A DNA stretch of 25,893 nucleotides, taken from NCBI GenBank assembly GCA_937990735.1, contig CALKQT010000031.1, positions 1 to 25,893 of the forward strand, given 5' to 3'. Under the pieces are notes generated by a model. It searched no databases. It saw only the letters and a program-made list of their open reading frames with translations, and was not told the origin of the DNA. Shown piece by piece: positions 14,315 through 21,626 of the stretch; the first letter of the stretch is position 1; each line of letters begins with the position of its first letter. This DNA is from an uncultured Campylobacter sp. (lineage in GTDB: Bacteria; Campylobacterota; Campylobacteria; Campylobacterales; Campylobacteraceae). The position numbers and the translations under genes are program-made.

Positions 14315-15178
14315 TTACTTGCCAGTGGACATATAGGCAAGCTGCCATAACGCGTATCCTGCATTCATAAAGCTTTTGCAGCCAAATAGTGCAGCGTCTT
14401 TCATAAATTTATGGTCGTCGCTACTCTCAAAGACGCCATCTTTCGCAACTTGAAGCACAAAAGGGCGAACCGGTTTGCCTAGATCCATCAAATACCACTC
14501 GGTGCCCGTAATTTCAGGTAAAACGAGTAAGCTATAGCGCTTGAAAGTAGGGTTTGTTTCGCCTGCGGTTAAATGCTCCTTATTTACCGCAGTAATTGCT
14601 GCGGCAAGGTTTTTCGGGCCGCAGATTAGATGCGTCGGACTTACGCCTAGGGCTTGCCCGGTGTCGCCTTTGATGCTGATCATATAGGCCTCCGCAGCCA
14701 AAAGATGCGCCGTATCCAGCGCGCCGGTGCCGCTATTTGCATAGGTATCGCTACCCGATGCATGGTCGGCGGCAAAAAACGCCTTACCGTCGTAGCATTT
14801 GCCCTTTGTGGAGTCGGCTGCGTTGGCTAGAATTTTCGCCACTAGCGCGCCGCCGAATTTTTTCGCATTGAACGCCATCTGTTCGATCGCAGGTTTATAG
14901 AGCCCGACCTTGTCATATTCAAGATGAGTATTTGGCACCGTAACGCTCGCTTCAAAAGGCTGATTCTCAAGCGCGTAGCCGTAATCCTTGAACTTTTTGA
15001 TATCCCTATCGCCGACCCATTCCTTCATCATTGGAAAGTTGCCAAGCCAAACATATTTCTCGCTTAGATCGTTGCTTTCTACGCGCATAGCAAGAACATC
15101 CGCCTCGCTTTTGGTATCGTTAAAAGTCTTTTGAAAAACCGCCTTAAAGCCGATCGATGTCTCTTCAAAATTTGCCAT
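14315..15178 (-). CDS. Major capsid protein (Mu T-like)
   Basis: 287 aa, matching Mu-like major head subunits: N-terminus ANFEETSIGFKAVFQKTFND, then KYVWLGNFPMMKEWVGDR (about 40-57), PFEASVTVPNTHLEYDKVGLY, and CYDGKAFFAADH around 127-138. These fit the HK97-type fold of the gpT family. It builds the icosahedral head around the scaffold and is joined by the F-like protein at the portal vertex. Its ATG overlaps the protease/scaffold stop (TAATG), the same I-T order as in Mu. Confidence 0.9.
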   Translation of the reverse strand: MANFEETSIGFKAVFQKTFNDTKSEADVLAMRVESNDLSEKYVWLGNFPMMKEWVGDRDIKKFKDYGYALENQPFEASVTVPNTHLEYDKVGLYKPAIEQMAFNAKKFGGALVAKILANAADSTKGKCYDGKAFFAADHASGSDTYANSGTGALDTAHLLAAEAYMISIKGDTGQALGVSPTHLICGPKNLAAAITAVNKEHLTAGETNPTFKRYSLLVLPEITGTEWYLMDLGKPVRPFVLQVAKDGVFESSDDHKFMKDAALFGCKSFMNAGYALWQLAYMSTGK

Positions 15179-15519
15179 TATTTAATCCCCTTTGCATATT
15201 CCTCTTCGCTAAGCCCTAAAAGAGAGGCCACCTTTTTCTGCTCGTCGCTTAGGGAGGACGCGCTATTTTTTTGAAGCTCCTTTTTGCCGAAAAACGCGCC
15301 CAAAAGGGAGCTAAGCTTTTGCACCTGTCCGTCTAGCGCCGCAATCTTTTCCACCATTGCGTTACTTTCTTTTGCATTCGCTTCGCTTTCTGCGGCATCG
15401 TCTTGCTTTGCGTTTACAGCCTCTGCTTTGTTGCTAGCGGCAAAATTTGCGCTAAGCTCCTCTATTTGCTTGCCTAGGGCGTCTATTTTTGCCGAAAGCT
15501 CCGAAATTTCTTTATCCAT
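15178..15519 (-). CDS. Internal in-frame scaffold protein (Mu Z-like)
   Basis: 113 aa, identical to the C-terminal part of the protease gene product. Coiled coil MDKEISELSAKIDALGKQIE, a low-complexity Ala/Glu/Asn middle, then LSDEQKKVASLLGLSEEEYA. A strong ribosome binding site (AAGGAG, 8 bases before ATG 15519) inside the larger gene supports independent translation, giving scaffold in excess over protease as in Mu gpI/gpZ. Confidence 0.7.
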   Translation of the reverse strand: MDKEISELSAKIDALGKQIEELSANFAASNKAEAVNAKQDDAAESEANAKESNAMVEKIAALDGQVQKLSSLLGAFFGKKELQKNSASSLSDEQKKVASLLGLSEEEYAKGIK

Positions 15520-15939
15520 CTCTTCCTCTCCTTTTGAGTTGATTGCATTATTTAGCAAATTTGGGCGATTTACGAGCCCTACGCTATCAAGCCCGATCAC
15601 CCGTCTATTCTCTCCCATATCAAAAACGGGGCTTAGGTATCGATACGCCCGCGAGCCGATAAGTTCCTCACCCGTTTTATTTAGGCTTAGGCTAGCGTAA
15701 ATCCCGCCATCTCTAAGCTCGAAACTATCCTTATCAAACCACCCTAAAGCCGCGCCAAAGCTGTGGTTTTCATCAAGGGCGATATCAAGGGCGTTTTTTT
15801 CTATGGAGGCTATCAGTGCGGCGCCGTCAATCCGAAACGCGCGCCCGTCAAGACCTATCACTTCGCCGACCGGCGAAACCTTTACCTTTTCGTCCTGCTT
15901 AAAATTTAGCTCTAAAACGCTATTTATACCTTGTCTCAT
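15178..15939 (-). CDS. Head maturation protease with scaffold domain (Mu I-like)
   Basis: 253 aa. Residues 1-135 form the protease part: DENHSFGAALGWFDKD (about 57-72) carries the conserved H-S-region, and YRYLSPVF is typical of Mu-like phage I proteins. From about residue 141 (MDKEISELSAKIDALGKQIE) it is a coiled-coil scaffold ending in a short helical C-terminus. As in Mu, where gpZ starts inside gpI, an internal in-frame ATG at 15519 is preceded by AAGGAG and GAGGAAGAG, so a separate scaffold is expected. The protease should cleave the scaffold during head maturation. The first gene of the leftward late operon. Confidence 0.85.
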   Translation of the reverse strand: MRQGINSVLELNFKQDEKVKVSPVGEVIGLDGRAFRIDGAALIASIEKNALDIALDENHSFGAALGWFDKDSFELRDGGIYASLSLNKTGEELIGSRAYRYLSPVFDMGENRRVIGLDSVGLVNRPNLLNNAINSKGEEEMDKEISELSAKIDALGKQIEELSANFAASNKAEAVNAKQDDAAESEANAKESNAMVEKIAALDGQVQKLSSLLGAFFGKKELQKNSASSLSDEQKKVASLLGLSEEEYAKGIK

Positions 15940-15966
15940 ACTGCCTCCGTCTCGAAATTTGGCGGT

Positions 15967-15972
15967 ATTATA
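15967..15972 (-). promoter_or_regulatory. Candidate late promoter -10 for capsid/tail operon
   Basis: TATAAT on the minus strand in a GCGTATAAT context, 28 bp upstream of the protease ATG. At the -35 distance there is only a weak GTGATT, as expected for an activator-dependent late promoter. The zinc-ribbon protein at 21627 is a possible activator; no site for it is identified. Confidence 0.5.
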
Positions 15973-16152
15973 CGCACAAATGCTGCTGAAATCACTCTAT
16001 TTAGGGGCTATCAAGAGTGAAATGGAAAAAATTTCGAGCTAAAATGTGAGGTAAAACAACGTAAAAGCATAAATATTGCAGCGGATTAAAATGCAGGCGA
16101 TATTTTAGGATAAAGTAGGCGTAGTTTAAGCGATTTTTGAGTGCGCGTGCGA

Positions 16153-16173
16153 GACGGGCTAGATTGTCCCGTC
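16153..16173 (+). repeat. GC hairpin, copy B2, upstream of small terminase
   Basis: GACGGG-CTAGATTGT-CCCGTC followed by GCAG, on the coding strand 69 bp before the start codon. Partner of the hairpin at 13668-13688, with one compensatory base pair change in the stem and 7 of 9 loop bases shared. Both lie in leaders of late genes in the sense orientation. Confidence 0.65.
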
Positions 16174-16241
16174 GCAGCACGGCGCAACTCTAAAAAATCG
16201 TTTGAAATCCGTCCATCTTTAGAAAATTTAAGGAGAGCGAT

Positions 16242-16709
16242 GTGGACGTTAAAACGGCGCGCGATATGTTTATTAGGGGTTACGCGATCACCGACATCGC
16301 TACTGCTTGCGGCGTAAGTCGCCAAAGTATCTATACCGCCAAGGCTAGAGCAAAAGCCGCGGGCGAGGACTGGGATGAGCTAGCGCTTGCAAAAAACAGG
16401 GAGCAGAGCAATACCATCAAAAGCGAGCAAGGTTTTATCCTTGCGCTGATAGAAAGCTTCGAGCGGGCGTTTTCACAGATGCAGGAGCTGCCGCCTCAAG
16501 AGAGACTAGAAATTTTAAAAGACTATACGCAAACCTATTATAGCCTTAAAGCCCCATTAAAAACGGATATAAAGGCTCAAATGCTAGACGCCGCAAGCCG
16601 CGCGATAAATGAGATTGCTGATCTTGCCACGAAGAAAAAATGCGATGCCGTGACAGAGTTTTTGGCTGCGAATGCGGATGAAATTTTACGCCGGGTGCTC
16701 AAGCAATGA
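16242..16709 (+). CDS. Terminase small subunit (DUF1804, Mu gp27-like)
   Basis: 155 aa beginning with GTG at 16242, placed 6-7 bases after AAGGAG; an ATG two bases upstream is out of frame. Residues 1-40 form a helix-turn-helix (DVKTARDMFIRGYAITDIATACGVSRQSIYTAKARAKAAGEDW), characteristic of DUF1804/small terminase proteins that recognise the packaging start site. The remainder is helical and would oligomerise. Its stop overlaps the large subunit start (ATGA). First gene of the rightward packaging/portal operon. Confidence 0.85.
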   Translation: MDVKTARDMFIRGYAITDIATACGVSRQSIYTAKARAKAAGEDWDELALAKNREQSNTIKSEQGFILALIESFERAFSQMQELPPQERLEILKDYTQTYYSLKAPLKTDIKAQMLDAASRAINEIADLATKKKCDAVTEFLAANADEILRRVLKQ

Positions 16710-18223
16710 TTGCAAATGAAGATATTGAAGCGCTGCGCATCAAGCTCAAATCCCTAAGACGCGCCATCGATCCGCAAAGAGACGCTAGGATAAAGACTGC
16801 GCGCGCAAGCTTTAAAGAGTGCGTACGGATCTATTTTAGCGCTCACGTGCGCCTACCTGAAACCTCTAAATTTCGCGCCGATTTCTATAAAAATGAGGCG
16901 AAGCTAAGCACGAAAAATAGGCATCTGCTTTTTAAGGCTTACAGAGGAGCCGCCAAAACTACCCTGATTTCAAGGCTTTGGGTGCTTTTTAATACCGCGG
17001 TAACCGCGCGAAAGCGTAACTGCGTAATCATTAGCGCTACGATAAATCTATCCAAAAAGACGATCGAATTTATAAAAAACGAGCTTGAGGAAAACGAACT
17101 TTTGATTAGAGACTTTGGCATTAGCAAGGGCGATAAATGGACGGAGGAGGAGATCGTATTTTATAGCGGTAAGCAGGCGTTTAAAATTTCCGCTTACGGC
17201 GCAGGCAAAAAGATCCGCGGCGAAAACTGGCGCGGCTTCCGCCCCGATCTTATCATTTGCGACGATCTGGAAAACGACGAAAACGTCAAAACGAAAGCGC
17301 AGCGCGACAAACTTTATGAGTGGTTTGAAAAGGCCATTATGAAGCTGCCTGCCCGCGGCGATAACGCTTATAATATCGTAGTAGTCGGCACGACGCTGCA
17401 TTACGATAGCCTCTTATTTCGCATCGAAGCAAGATCGGATTTCAAAACTCTATCCTATCCGCTGGTGCGCGCTTTTCCCGCAAACGTAGATGAGCAAAAG
17501 TGGGATATGAAAGAGCTGCTGCTAGATGATAGCAGGCTGGATAAAGAGCGCATAAAACAGGAGTTTCTAAGCTCCAAAAGCGCCTTTATGAGCGAGTATC
17601 AAAACGAGCCGCTAAGTAAAGAGGAGGCAAGCTTTAGCGGATATCAAACTTTCGAGCAGATGCCTCTTTGCGACGCCTATTATATGGGGATTGACCCCGC
17701 ATTAGGAAAAAGCAAGGGCGATTATTTCGCCGTAGCTACGCTTGGGGCGTATGGGGGCAAATTTTATGCAAGCGTTAAGATGACAAAAGTAAAGCCCGAG
17801 CTTATGATGGATCGCATCATAGCAGCGGCGCTTGAAATTTTACGACTTAACCGCCCGCTTAAAATCGCGATCGAAACTATTCAGTTTCAGGAGTTTTTTA
17901 AGGATATGCTCGATAAAAAAGCCCGCGAATTAGGGCTTTATCTGCCCATCATCGAGCTAAAAAATAGCGTGCCTAAGCAGCTTCGTATCGATAGCCTAAC
18001 CCCGCCCATAAATAACGGCGTAATTTTAAGCGATAAAAACTCGCTCGTTTTCATAGACGAGCTTGATACCTACCCTAAAAGCGCGCATGATGACGGGCTG
18101 GATGCGCTAGAGATGGCATGGCGCATCGCAAAGGTACCGGCGTTTGATTATGCAAGGGCTAGGCAGATAATAAAAGAGCGGAAACGCAAACGCGACATGA
18201 TAAAAGATATGTTGCAAAGCTGA
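16706..18223 (+). CDS. Terminase large subunit (Mu gp28-like)
   Basis: 505 aa packaging motor. ATPase part: Walker A-like YRGAAKTTLIS about 78-88 and Walker B LIICDDLEND about 181-190. Nuclease part (RNase H fold): GIDPALGKSKGDYF starting about 327 with its metal-binding Asp, IETIQFQEFF near 392, and DDGLDALEMAW near 461 with the last acidic residues. All key motifs are present and the length is normal. Together with the small subunit it cuts and pumps DNA into heads by the headful mode expected of Mu-like phages. Followed by a strong hairpin at 18238. Confidence 0.92.
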   Translation: MIANEDIEALRIKLKSLRRAIDPQRDARIKTARASFKECVRIYFSAHVRLPETSKFRADFYKNEAKLSTKNRHLLFKAYRGAAKTTLISRLWVLFNTAVTARKRNCVIISATINLSKKTIEFIKNELEENELLIRDFGISKGDKWTEEEIVFYSGKQAFKISAYGAGKKIRGENWRGFRPDLIICDDLENDENVKTKAQRDKLYEWFEKAIMKLPARGDNAYNIVVVGTTLHYDSLLFRIEARSDFKTLSYPLVRAFPANVDEQKWDMKELLLDDSRLDKERIKQEFLSSKSAFMSEYQNEPLSKEEASFSGYQTFEQMPLCDAYYMGIDPALGKSKGDYFAVATLGAYGGKFYASVKMTKVKPELMMDRIIAAALEILRLNRPLKIAIETIQFQEFFKDMLDKKARELGLYLPIIELKNSVPKQLRIDSLTPPINNGVILSDKNSLVFIDELDTYPKSAHDDGLDALEMAWRIAKVPAFDYARARQIIKERKRKRDMIKDMLQS

Positions 18224-18237
18224 TAAGAACAATGCCG

Positions 18238-18281
18238 TTTAAACGCTTTTAAAAGCCGTTTAAAAGCGTTTAAATATTTTT
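18238..18281 (+). terminator. 16-bp perfect palindrome, intrinsic terminator
   Basis: Arms TTTAAACGCTTTTAAA (18238-18253) and TTTAAAAGCGTTTAAA (18259-18274), spacer AGCCG, then TATTTTT. It lies in the 130-bp gap between terminase and portal genes, both in the same direction, so it would reduce or stop read-through in mid operon. The rest of the gap (to 18352) has no clear promoter apart from A/T-rich stretches. Confidence 0.65.
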
Positions 18282-18352
18282 GGACGTGCGATTTATCGCC
18301 CAAGAGGTTAAAGACGCTTAAAACGCACGCAAATGAAATTTAAGGATGATGG

Positions 18353-19705
18353 ATGAAAAAACAAGATTTAAGATCGCTCATTAAGCTTCTAAGGCCCAAG
18401 GGAGCTTATTCCAAGACCGACGTAGCGGGATATGTAGAGCTGAGCCCCTCTAAGATCCGCGCGGCACTGCTTACCAAGCAACAGAATTATTTATTCCCTG
18501 CATTTTCGCTCATAATGGATAAGGATAGCGCGGTAGGGGCTGAAATAGAAAAGCGTATAAGCTCGGTAGAGAATAAATTTTTTACCCACGATCTAGGCGA
18601 GGATCAAAACGAAAATATCGAGCAAATCATAAAGGCTGCGGTGAGCGCTAGGATTTTCGGTCTTAGCGTTTTAGAAGTGTATGCGGACGAGGACGCAAAT
18701 ATAAAATTTGACGTAGTAGATAGAATATATATTAATATCGTAGAAAACAAGCCTTATCTGCGGATAGGCTCACGCGATATTGAAGCCAAAGAGCCGTTTT
18801 TTATAGTAGTGAGGCAGGAAGATCCGGCGCTACTTAAAATTTTATGGCTGGTGTTTGCCAAACATTTCGTACTTAGCCATTATCTTAAATTTGTGGAATT
18901 CTTAGGCGTGCCACCGCTGATCGGCAATAGCTCAAGCGGGGATGAAAACGTAATCACCCAAATGGCTGAAGCGCTTGAGGGTATCAAAAGCGGCAGTTAC
19001 GCGGTGCTAGGTCCGAACGACATTATCAAAGTGCTTGAGGGTAGAGGAAGCCAAGCCGACTTTATGGAGTTTGTGCGCTATTGCGACGCAGAGATTGCTA
19101 AGGTCATAAACGGCTCGGTGCTTAGCTCGAATGCGAATACCGCGCAAAGCGGCAGCTACGCAATGAGCAAAACCCACGAGCAAAATCGTGCCGAGATAGT
19201 CGCTGCGGACGTGAAATTTGCAAGCCGCTTAGTCGAGCGGATATACGCGCGTCTTGGCAAAAGGGCAAATCTAAACATTCAAATCGAAAAGGACGTGGAT
19301 CTGCTCCAGCGCGCGCAGATGCTTCAAATTTTGCATGAACTAGGATACGAGATGAGTCTGCAGGATATGGCAAAGGAATTCGACCTGCCACCAAGCACAA
19401 AAGCTACGGACGCGAAAGAGGGCGACGGATCAAACGGGCGCATAGGCGCAGAGAAAAACTCTGCCGGTGCGGCTAAATATCTCACCGAGATAGAGCGGCA
19501 AACCGCGCAGCACGATTTTAGCAGCTCGGGCGGACAAATTCGCGCCTACGTAAACAGCGTGGTGGATAAAGCTCAAACCTACGAGCAGGCTTATGAGATA
19601 CTTGCAAAAAATCCGCTAGGTTTTAAGCTTGATGCTCTGGAGGAGGAGCTATTTCGGGTCATAGCAAACGCTGAAATTTTAGGCGCGGACGATCATGAAT
19701 ATTAG
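18353..19705 (+). CDS. Portal protein (DUF935, Mu gp29-like)
   Basis: 450 aa matching the DUF935 portal family: N-terminal RPKGAYSKTDVAGYVELSPSKI, a central AKHFVLSHYLKFVEFLGVPPLIG near 163-187 (typical K/R-x-F...G-x-P-P-L motif), GSYAVLGPND, then NGSVLSSNANTAQSGSYAMSKTHEQ (about 251-275) as in Mu gp29. It forms the dodecameric ring through which DNA passes. RBS AAGGATGATGG. It overlaps the F-like gene by 11 bp. Confidence 0.9.
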   Translation: MKKQDLRSLIKLLRPKGAYSKTDVAGYVELSPSKIRAALLTKQQNYLFPAFSLIMDKDSAVGAEIEKRISSVENKFFTHDLGEDQNENIEQIIKAAVSARIFGLSVLEVYADEDANIKFDVVDRIYINIVENKPYLRIGSRDIEAKEPFFIVVRQEDPALLKILWLVFAKHFVLSHYLKFVEFLGVPPLIGNSSSGDENVITQMAEALEGIKSGSYAVLGPNDIIKVLEGRGSQADFMEFVRYCDAEIAKVINGSVLSSNANTAQSGSYAMSKTHEQNRAEIVAADVKFASRLVERIYARLGKRANLNIQIEKDVDLLQRAQMLQILHELGYEMSLQDMAKEFDLPPSTKATDAKEGDGSNGRIGAEKNSAGAAKYLTEIERQTAQHDFSSSGGQIRAYVNSVVDKAQTYEQAYEILAKNPLGFKLDALEEELFRVIANAEILGADDHEY

Positions 19706-20939
19706 CTTTTTTGCCCCGCCGCAGCAGGTCGTAAAATATATCAAAGATAAACGACCGCAGCTTCATTTCGACTATGACGAGATTATGCACGAGGCTCATC
19801 ATCGCGTCTTTACGGTCGCAAAAATCACGCGGCTCGATCTACTGAAAGACATTCAAGATAGCCTAGCCCTTGCCGCACAAAAGGGGCAAGGATTTGATGA
19901 ATGGAAGCGCGGCATTAAAGATACCCTAGCGCGCAAAGGCTGGCTAGGGGACGTAGCGGTAACTGACCCTAAAACGGGCGAGCAAAAGCAAATTTACGTG
20001 GGCGATCGCAGGCTGCGAAATATCTATAACACCAATATGCGAGTAGCCTATGCCGCTGCGCGCTACCAAAGCCAGATGAACTCGGATCTGCCGTATTTTC
20101 GTTATGTCGCGGTGCTGGATGATCGCACCAGGGCGAGTCACCGCGCACTGCACGGACTGATACTGCCGAAAACCCATCCGTTTTGGGATAAGGGCTATCC
20201 GCCAAACGGTTGGAATTGCCGCTGCAAGGTGCAGGCGGTAGATGACGACGATCTGCGGCGAGAGGGCTGGAGCGTAGCTAAGCAAATTCCGCCTACTAAA
20301 ATCCATCCTGACTGGGCTTATAACGTCGGCAAGACGGACAATTTAGATAAAATTTTAACGGAGAAGTTAGCTAAGCTTAACAAAAGTCGCGCGGTTTCAA
20401 AAAGCGTTAAAAAGGCGGTTAAAGATGATTTAAATGACTTTTCGCATAAGCGCGATCTTTACGTTTGGCAAAAAGGGCTTGATGCGATGGTAGATGCCGT
20501 ACTTGCGGGCAATATCATCAAAGAAAAAATTTATCAGATCGCTCAAGTAGGCATGCTTGTTCCGAGCGTCGAAAATGGATTATCTGCCCTGGGCATAGAG
20601 CCTAAGGCACAAAGCATCGCGATCTATCAAAATACTATCTCTCATATCACACGCGATAGTAAGCCAAAGGCAAAAGAGCCGAACGCGGACGAGATTAAAG
20701 CGATCGTGAGCGTATTAGATAAAGCTGAACATGTGTTTTATGATAAAAAAGAGAAGGTTTTGTTATATTTTTACAAAAGCTCACAAAGCGATGGAACGAT
20801 AAATTATGCGGTAATCCATTTGGATTATACGCTCAAAAAATTTAAGACGGATAACTTCATAGCGACGATTAGCAAGATGCCGTCTAGAAACTACCGAAGT
20901 GTGCTGAAAGATGAAAAGAGATATATAAGGCTAAAGTAG
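19695..20939 (+). CDS. Mu F-like minor head protein with C-terminal nuclease-like domain (MuF toxin candidate)
   Basis: 414 aa. Residues about 100-195 are the Mu F domain: NTNMRVAYAAARYQ, then VLDDRTRASHRALHGL, PFWDKGYPPNGWNCRCKV. Ordinary F proteins then end or have short tails. Here about 180 further residues follow: a basic linker (230-245) and a domain from about 265 to 414 with LGIEPKAQSIAIYQNTISHI (His317, Arg320), an IVSVLDKAEHVFYD helix-strand, and FIATISKM (Thr391) near the end. This pattern resembles the phage Barnase/EndoU/ColicinE5-D/RelE-like (PBECR) nuclease domains known on MuF proteins, called MuF polymorphic toxins. The F-domain call is firm; the nuclease call is a pattern match without alignment. 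No separate immunity gene follows; instead a tRNA-like RNA begins at the stop codon. Confidence 0.85.
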   Translation: MNISFFAPPQQVVKYIKDKRPQLHFDYDEIMHEAHHRVFTVAKITRLDLLKDIQDSLALAAQKGQGFDEWKRGIKDTLARKGWLGDVAVTDPKTGEQKQIYVGDRRLRNIYNTNMRVAYAAARYQSQMNSDLPYFRYVAVLDDRTRASHRALHGLILPKTHPFWDKGYPPNGWNCRCKVQAVDDDDLRREGWSVAKQIPPTKIHPDWAYNVGKTDNLDKILTEKLAKLNKSRAVSKSVKKAVKDDLNDFSHKRDLYVWQKGLDAMVDAVLAGNIIKEKIYQIAQVGMLVPSVENGLSALGIEPKAQSIAIYQNTISHITRDSKPKAKEPNADEIKAIVSVLDKAEHVFYDKKEKVLLYFYKSSQSDGTINYAVIHLDYTLKKFKTDNFIATISKMPSRNYRSVLKDEKRYIRLK

Positions 20940-21025
20940 CAAGGCCGGGCATCGAACCCAAGTCATTTATAGTCGCTTTCGCGAGTATCCCTCTGCCAAA
21001 TCTGAGGGCATCTCTTGCTACTTTA
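20932..21025 (-). ncRNA. tRNA-like noncoding RNA without anticodon arm
   Basis: Minus-strand RNA of about 94 nt. In order: 12-bp terminal helix TAAAGTAGCAAG / CTTGCTACTTTA (7-bp acceptor equivalent extended outward); D-arm CCCTC-AGATTTGGCA-GAGGG with the tRNA-type A-G...GG...A loop; in place of the anticodon arm a hairpin ATACTCGC-GAAA-GCGACTAT (8 positions, one C-C mismatch, GNRA tetraloop); then AAATGAC; T-arm TTGGG-TTCGATG-CCCGG with the canonical TTCGA loop. No CCA is encoded. It starts where a perfect consensus promoter would initiate and ends within the stop region of the F-like gene. A functional tRNA is excluded by the missing anticodon loop. Alternatives: a YrlA-like Y RNA (no Ro gene is seen), a decoy for a tRNA-directed enzyme, or a degenerate tRNA. 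Confidence 0.75.
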
Positions 21026-21031
21026 AAAGCG

Positions 21032-21060
21032 ATTATACCACCAAGGCGGAAAAATGTCAA
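21032..21060 (-). promoter_or_regulatory. Perfect consensus sigma-70 promoter for tRNA-like RNA
   Basis: Minus strand TTGACA (21055-21060), 17-bp spacer, TATAAT (21032-21037) with an extended TGG before it. It is the only promoter in the window with both hexamers perfect at ideal spacing. Start of transcription is predicted near 21025, exactly at the first base of the RNA's terminal helix. The -35 overlaps the ATG of the G-like gene on the other strand, so activity here and translation/transcription of the late operon may interfere. Confidence 0.85.
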
Positions 21061-21605
21061 TAAAAATCACGGGCATGGAGGAGATAGAGGCAAAGCTTAC
21101 GGCGCTGCAAAATAGCCTAAGCGGAGCGCAGATGAAAAGCAAGCTATCAAGTATCGGCGAAAAGGTAAAGACGCAGATAGAGCTAAGCTTTGAGCGAGAG
21201 CGCAGCCCCTTCGGACAGGCGTGGGCACCTCTTAGCGCAAATACTGCCATAGCGTATATGAGAAAAAGTGGCGCGCCTAAAAGCGCAAGGGCGCGAAATC
21301 GCGTGTTTTTAGCAAAATTTGGTGCCGGCGGCAGCAAGAAAATTTTGCGATTAACCGGACATTTGGCAGAGAATTGGAGTGTGGATCCGAGCGAAACTAG
21401 CGTCACGATAAGCAATAATAGCTCAAATGAGGGCTTTCCTTATGGGTTAACGCATCAATTCGGCTCACATAACGGCTGGGGTCGGGGCATCTATATCCCT
21501 GCTCGTCCGTTTCTGCCGATAGATAAAAGCGGAGCGCTGCTGCCCTCACTGCAAAACGATATAGAAAACTATCTAATCCGTGAAATAGAAAAGGCGGTAA
21601 AGTAG
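21054..21605 (+). CDS. Virion morphogenesis protein (Mu G-like / tail completion S-like)
   Basis: 183 aa matching the phage virion morphogenesis family: MSIKITGMEEIEAKLTALQN at the start, SPFGQAWAPLS near 51-61, KKILRLTGHLAENW near 93-106, YGLTHQFGS near 128-136 and IPARPFLPI near 147-155. The protein joins or completes tails and heads. It follows the F-like gene as in Mu (F then G), but the tRNA-like RNA lies between them. RBS AAGGCGGAAAA before ATG 21054. Confidence 0.85.
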   Translation: MSIKITGMEEIEAKLTALQNSLSGAQMKSKLSSIGEKVKTQIELSFERERSPFGQAWAPLSANTAIAYMRKSGAPKSARARNRVFLAKFGAGGSKKILRLTGHLAENWSVDPSETSVTISNNSSNEGFPYGLTHQFGSHNGWGRGIYIPARPFLPIDKSGALLPSLQNDIENYLIREIEKAVK

Positions 21606-21626
21606 AGTTTTTGTGATTTTATGGGA

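Larger units (their letters stand above)
15940..16241. promoter_or_regulatory. Divergent late control region between capsid and terminase operons
   Basis: About 300 bp without a credible gene. The left edge carries TATAAT for the leftward operon. The right half has the GC hairpin at 16153-16173 in the terminase leader and AAGGAG before the GTG at 16242. No convincing consensus promoter is seen for the rightward operon; a weak TTGCAG (17 bp) GATATT pair is near 16076-16104. This point is also the left edge of the block that is inverted relative to Mu. Confidence 0.55.

Noticed and set aside
16939..17401. Minus-strand frames inside the large terminase gene
   Set aside because: Shadows of a clear terminase; no start signals or recognisable proteins.
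20932..21025. Ordinary tRNA gene on the minus strand
   Set aside because: D- and T-arms fit, but there is no 5-bp/7-nt anticodon arm; a GAAA tetraloop hairpin occupies its place, spacing after the acceptor stem is 4 nt instead of 2, and CCA is absent.
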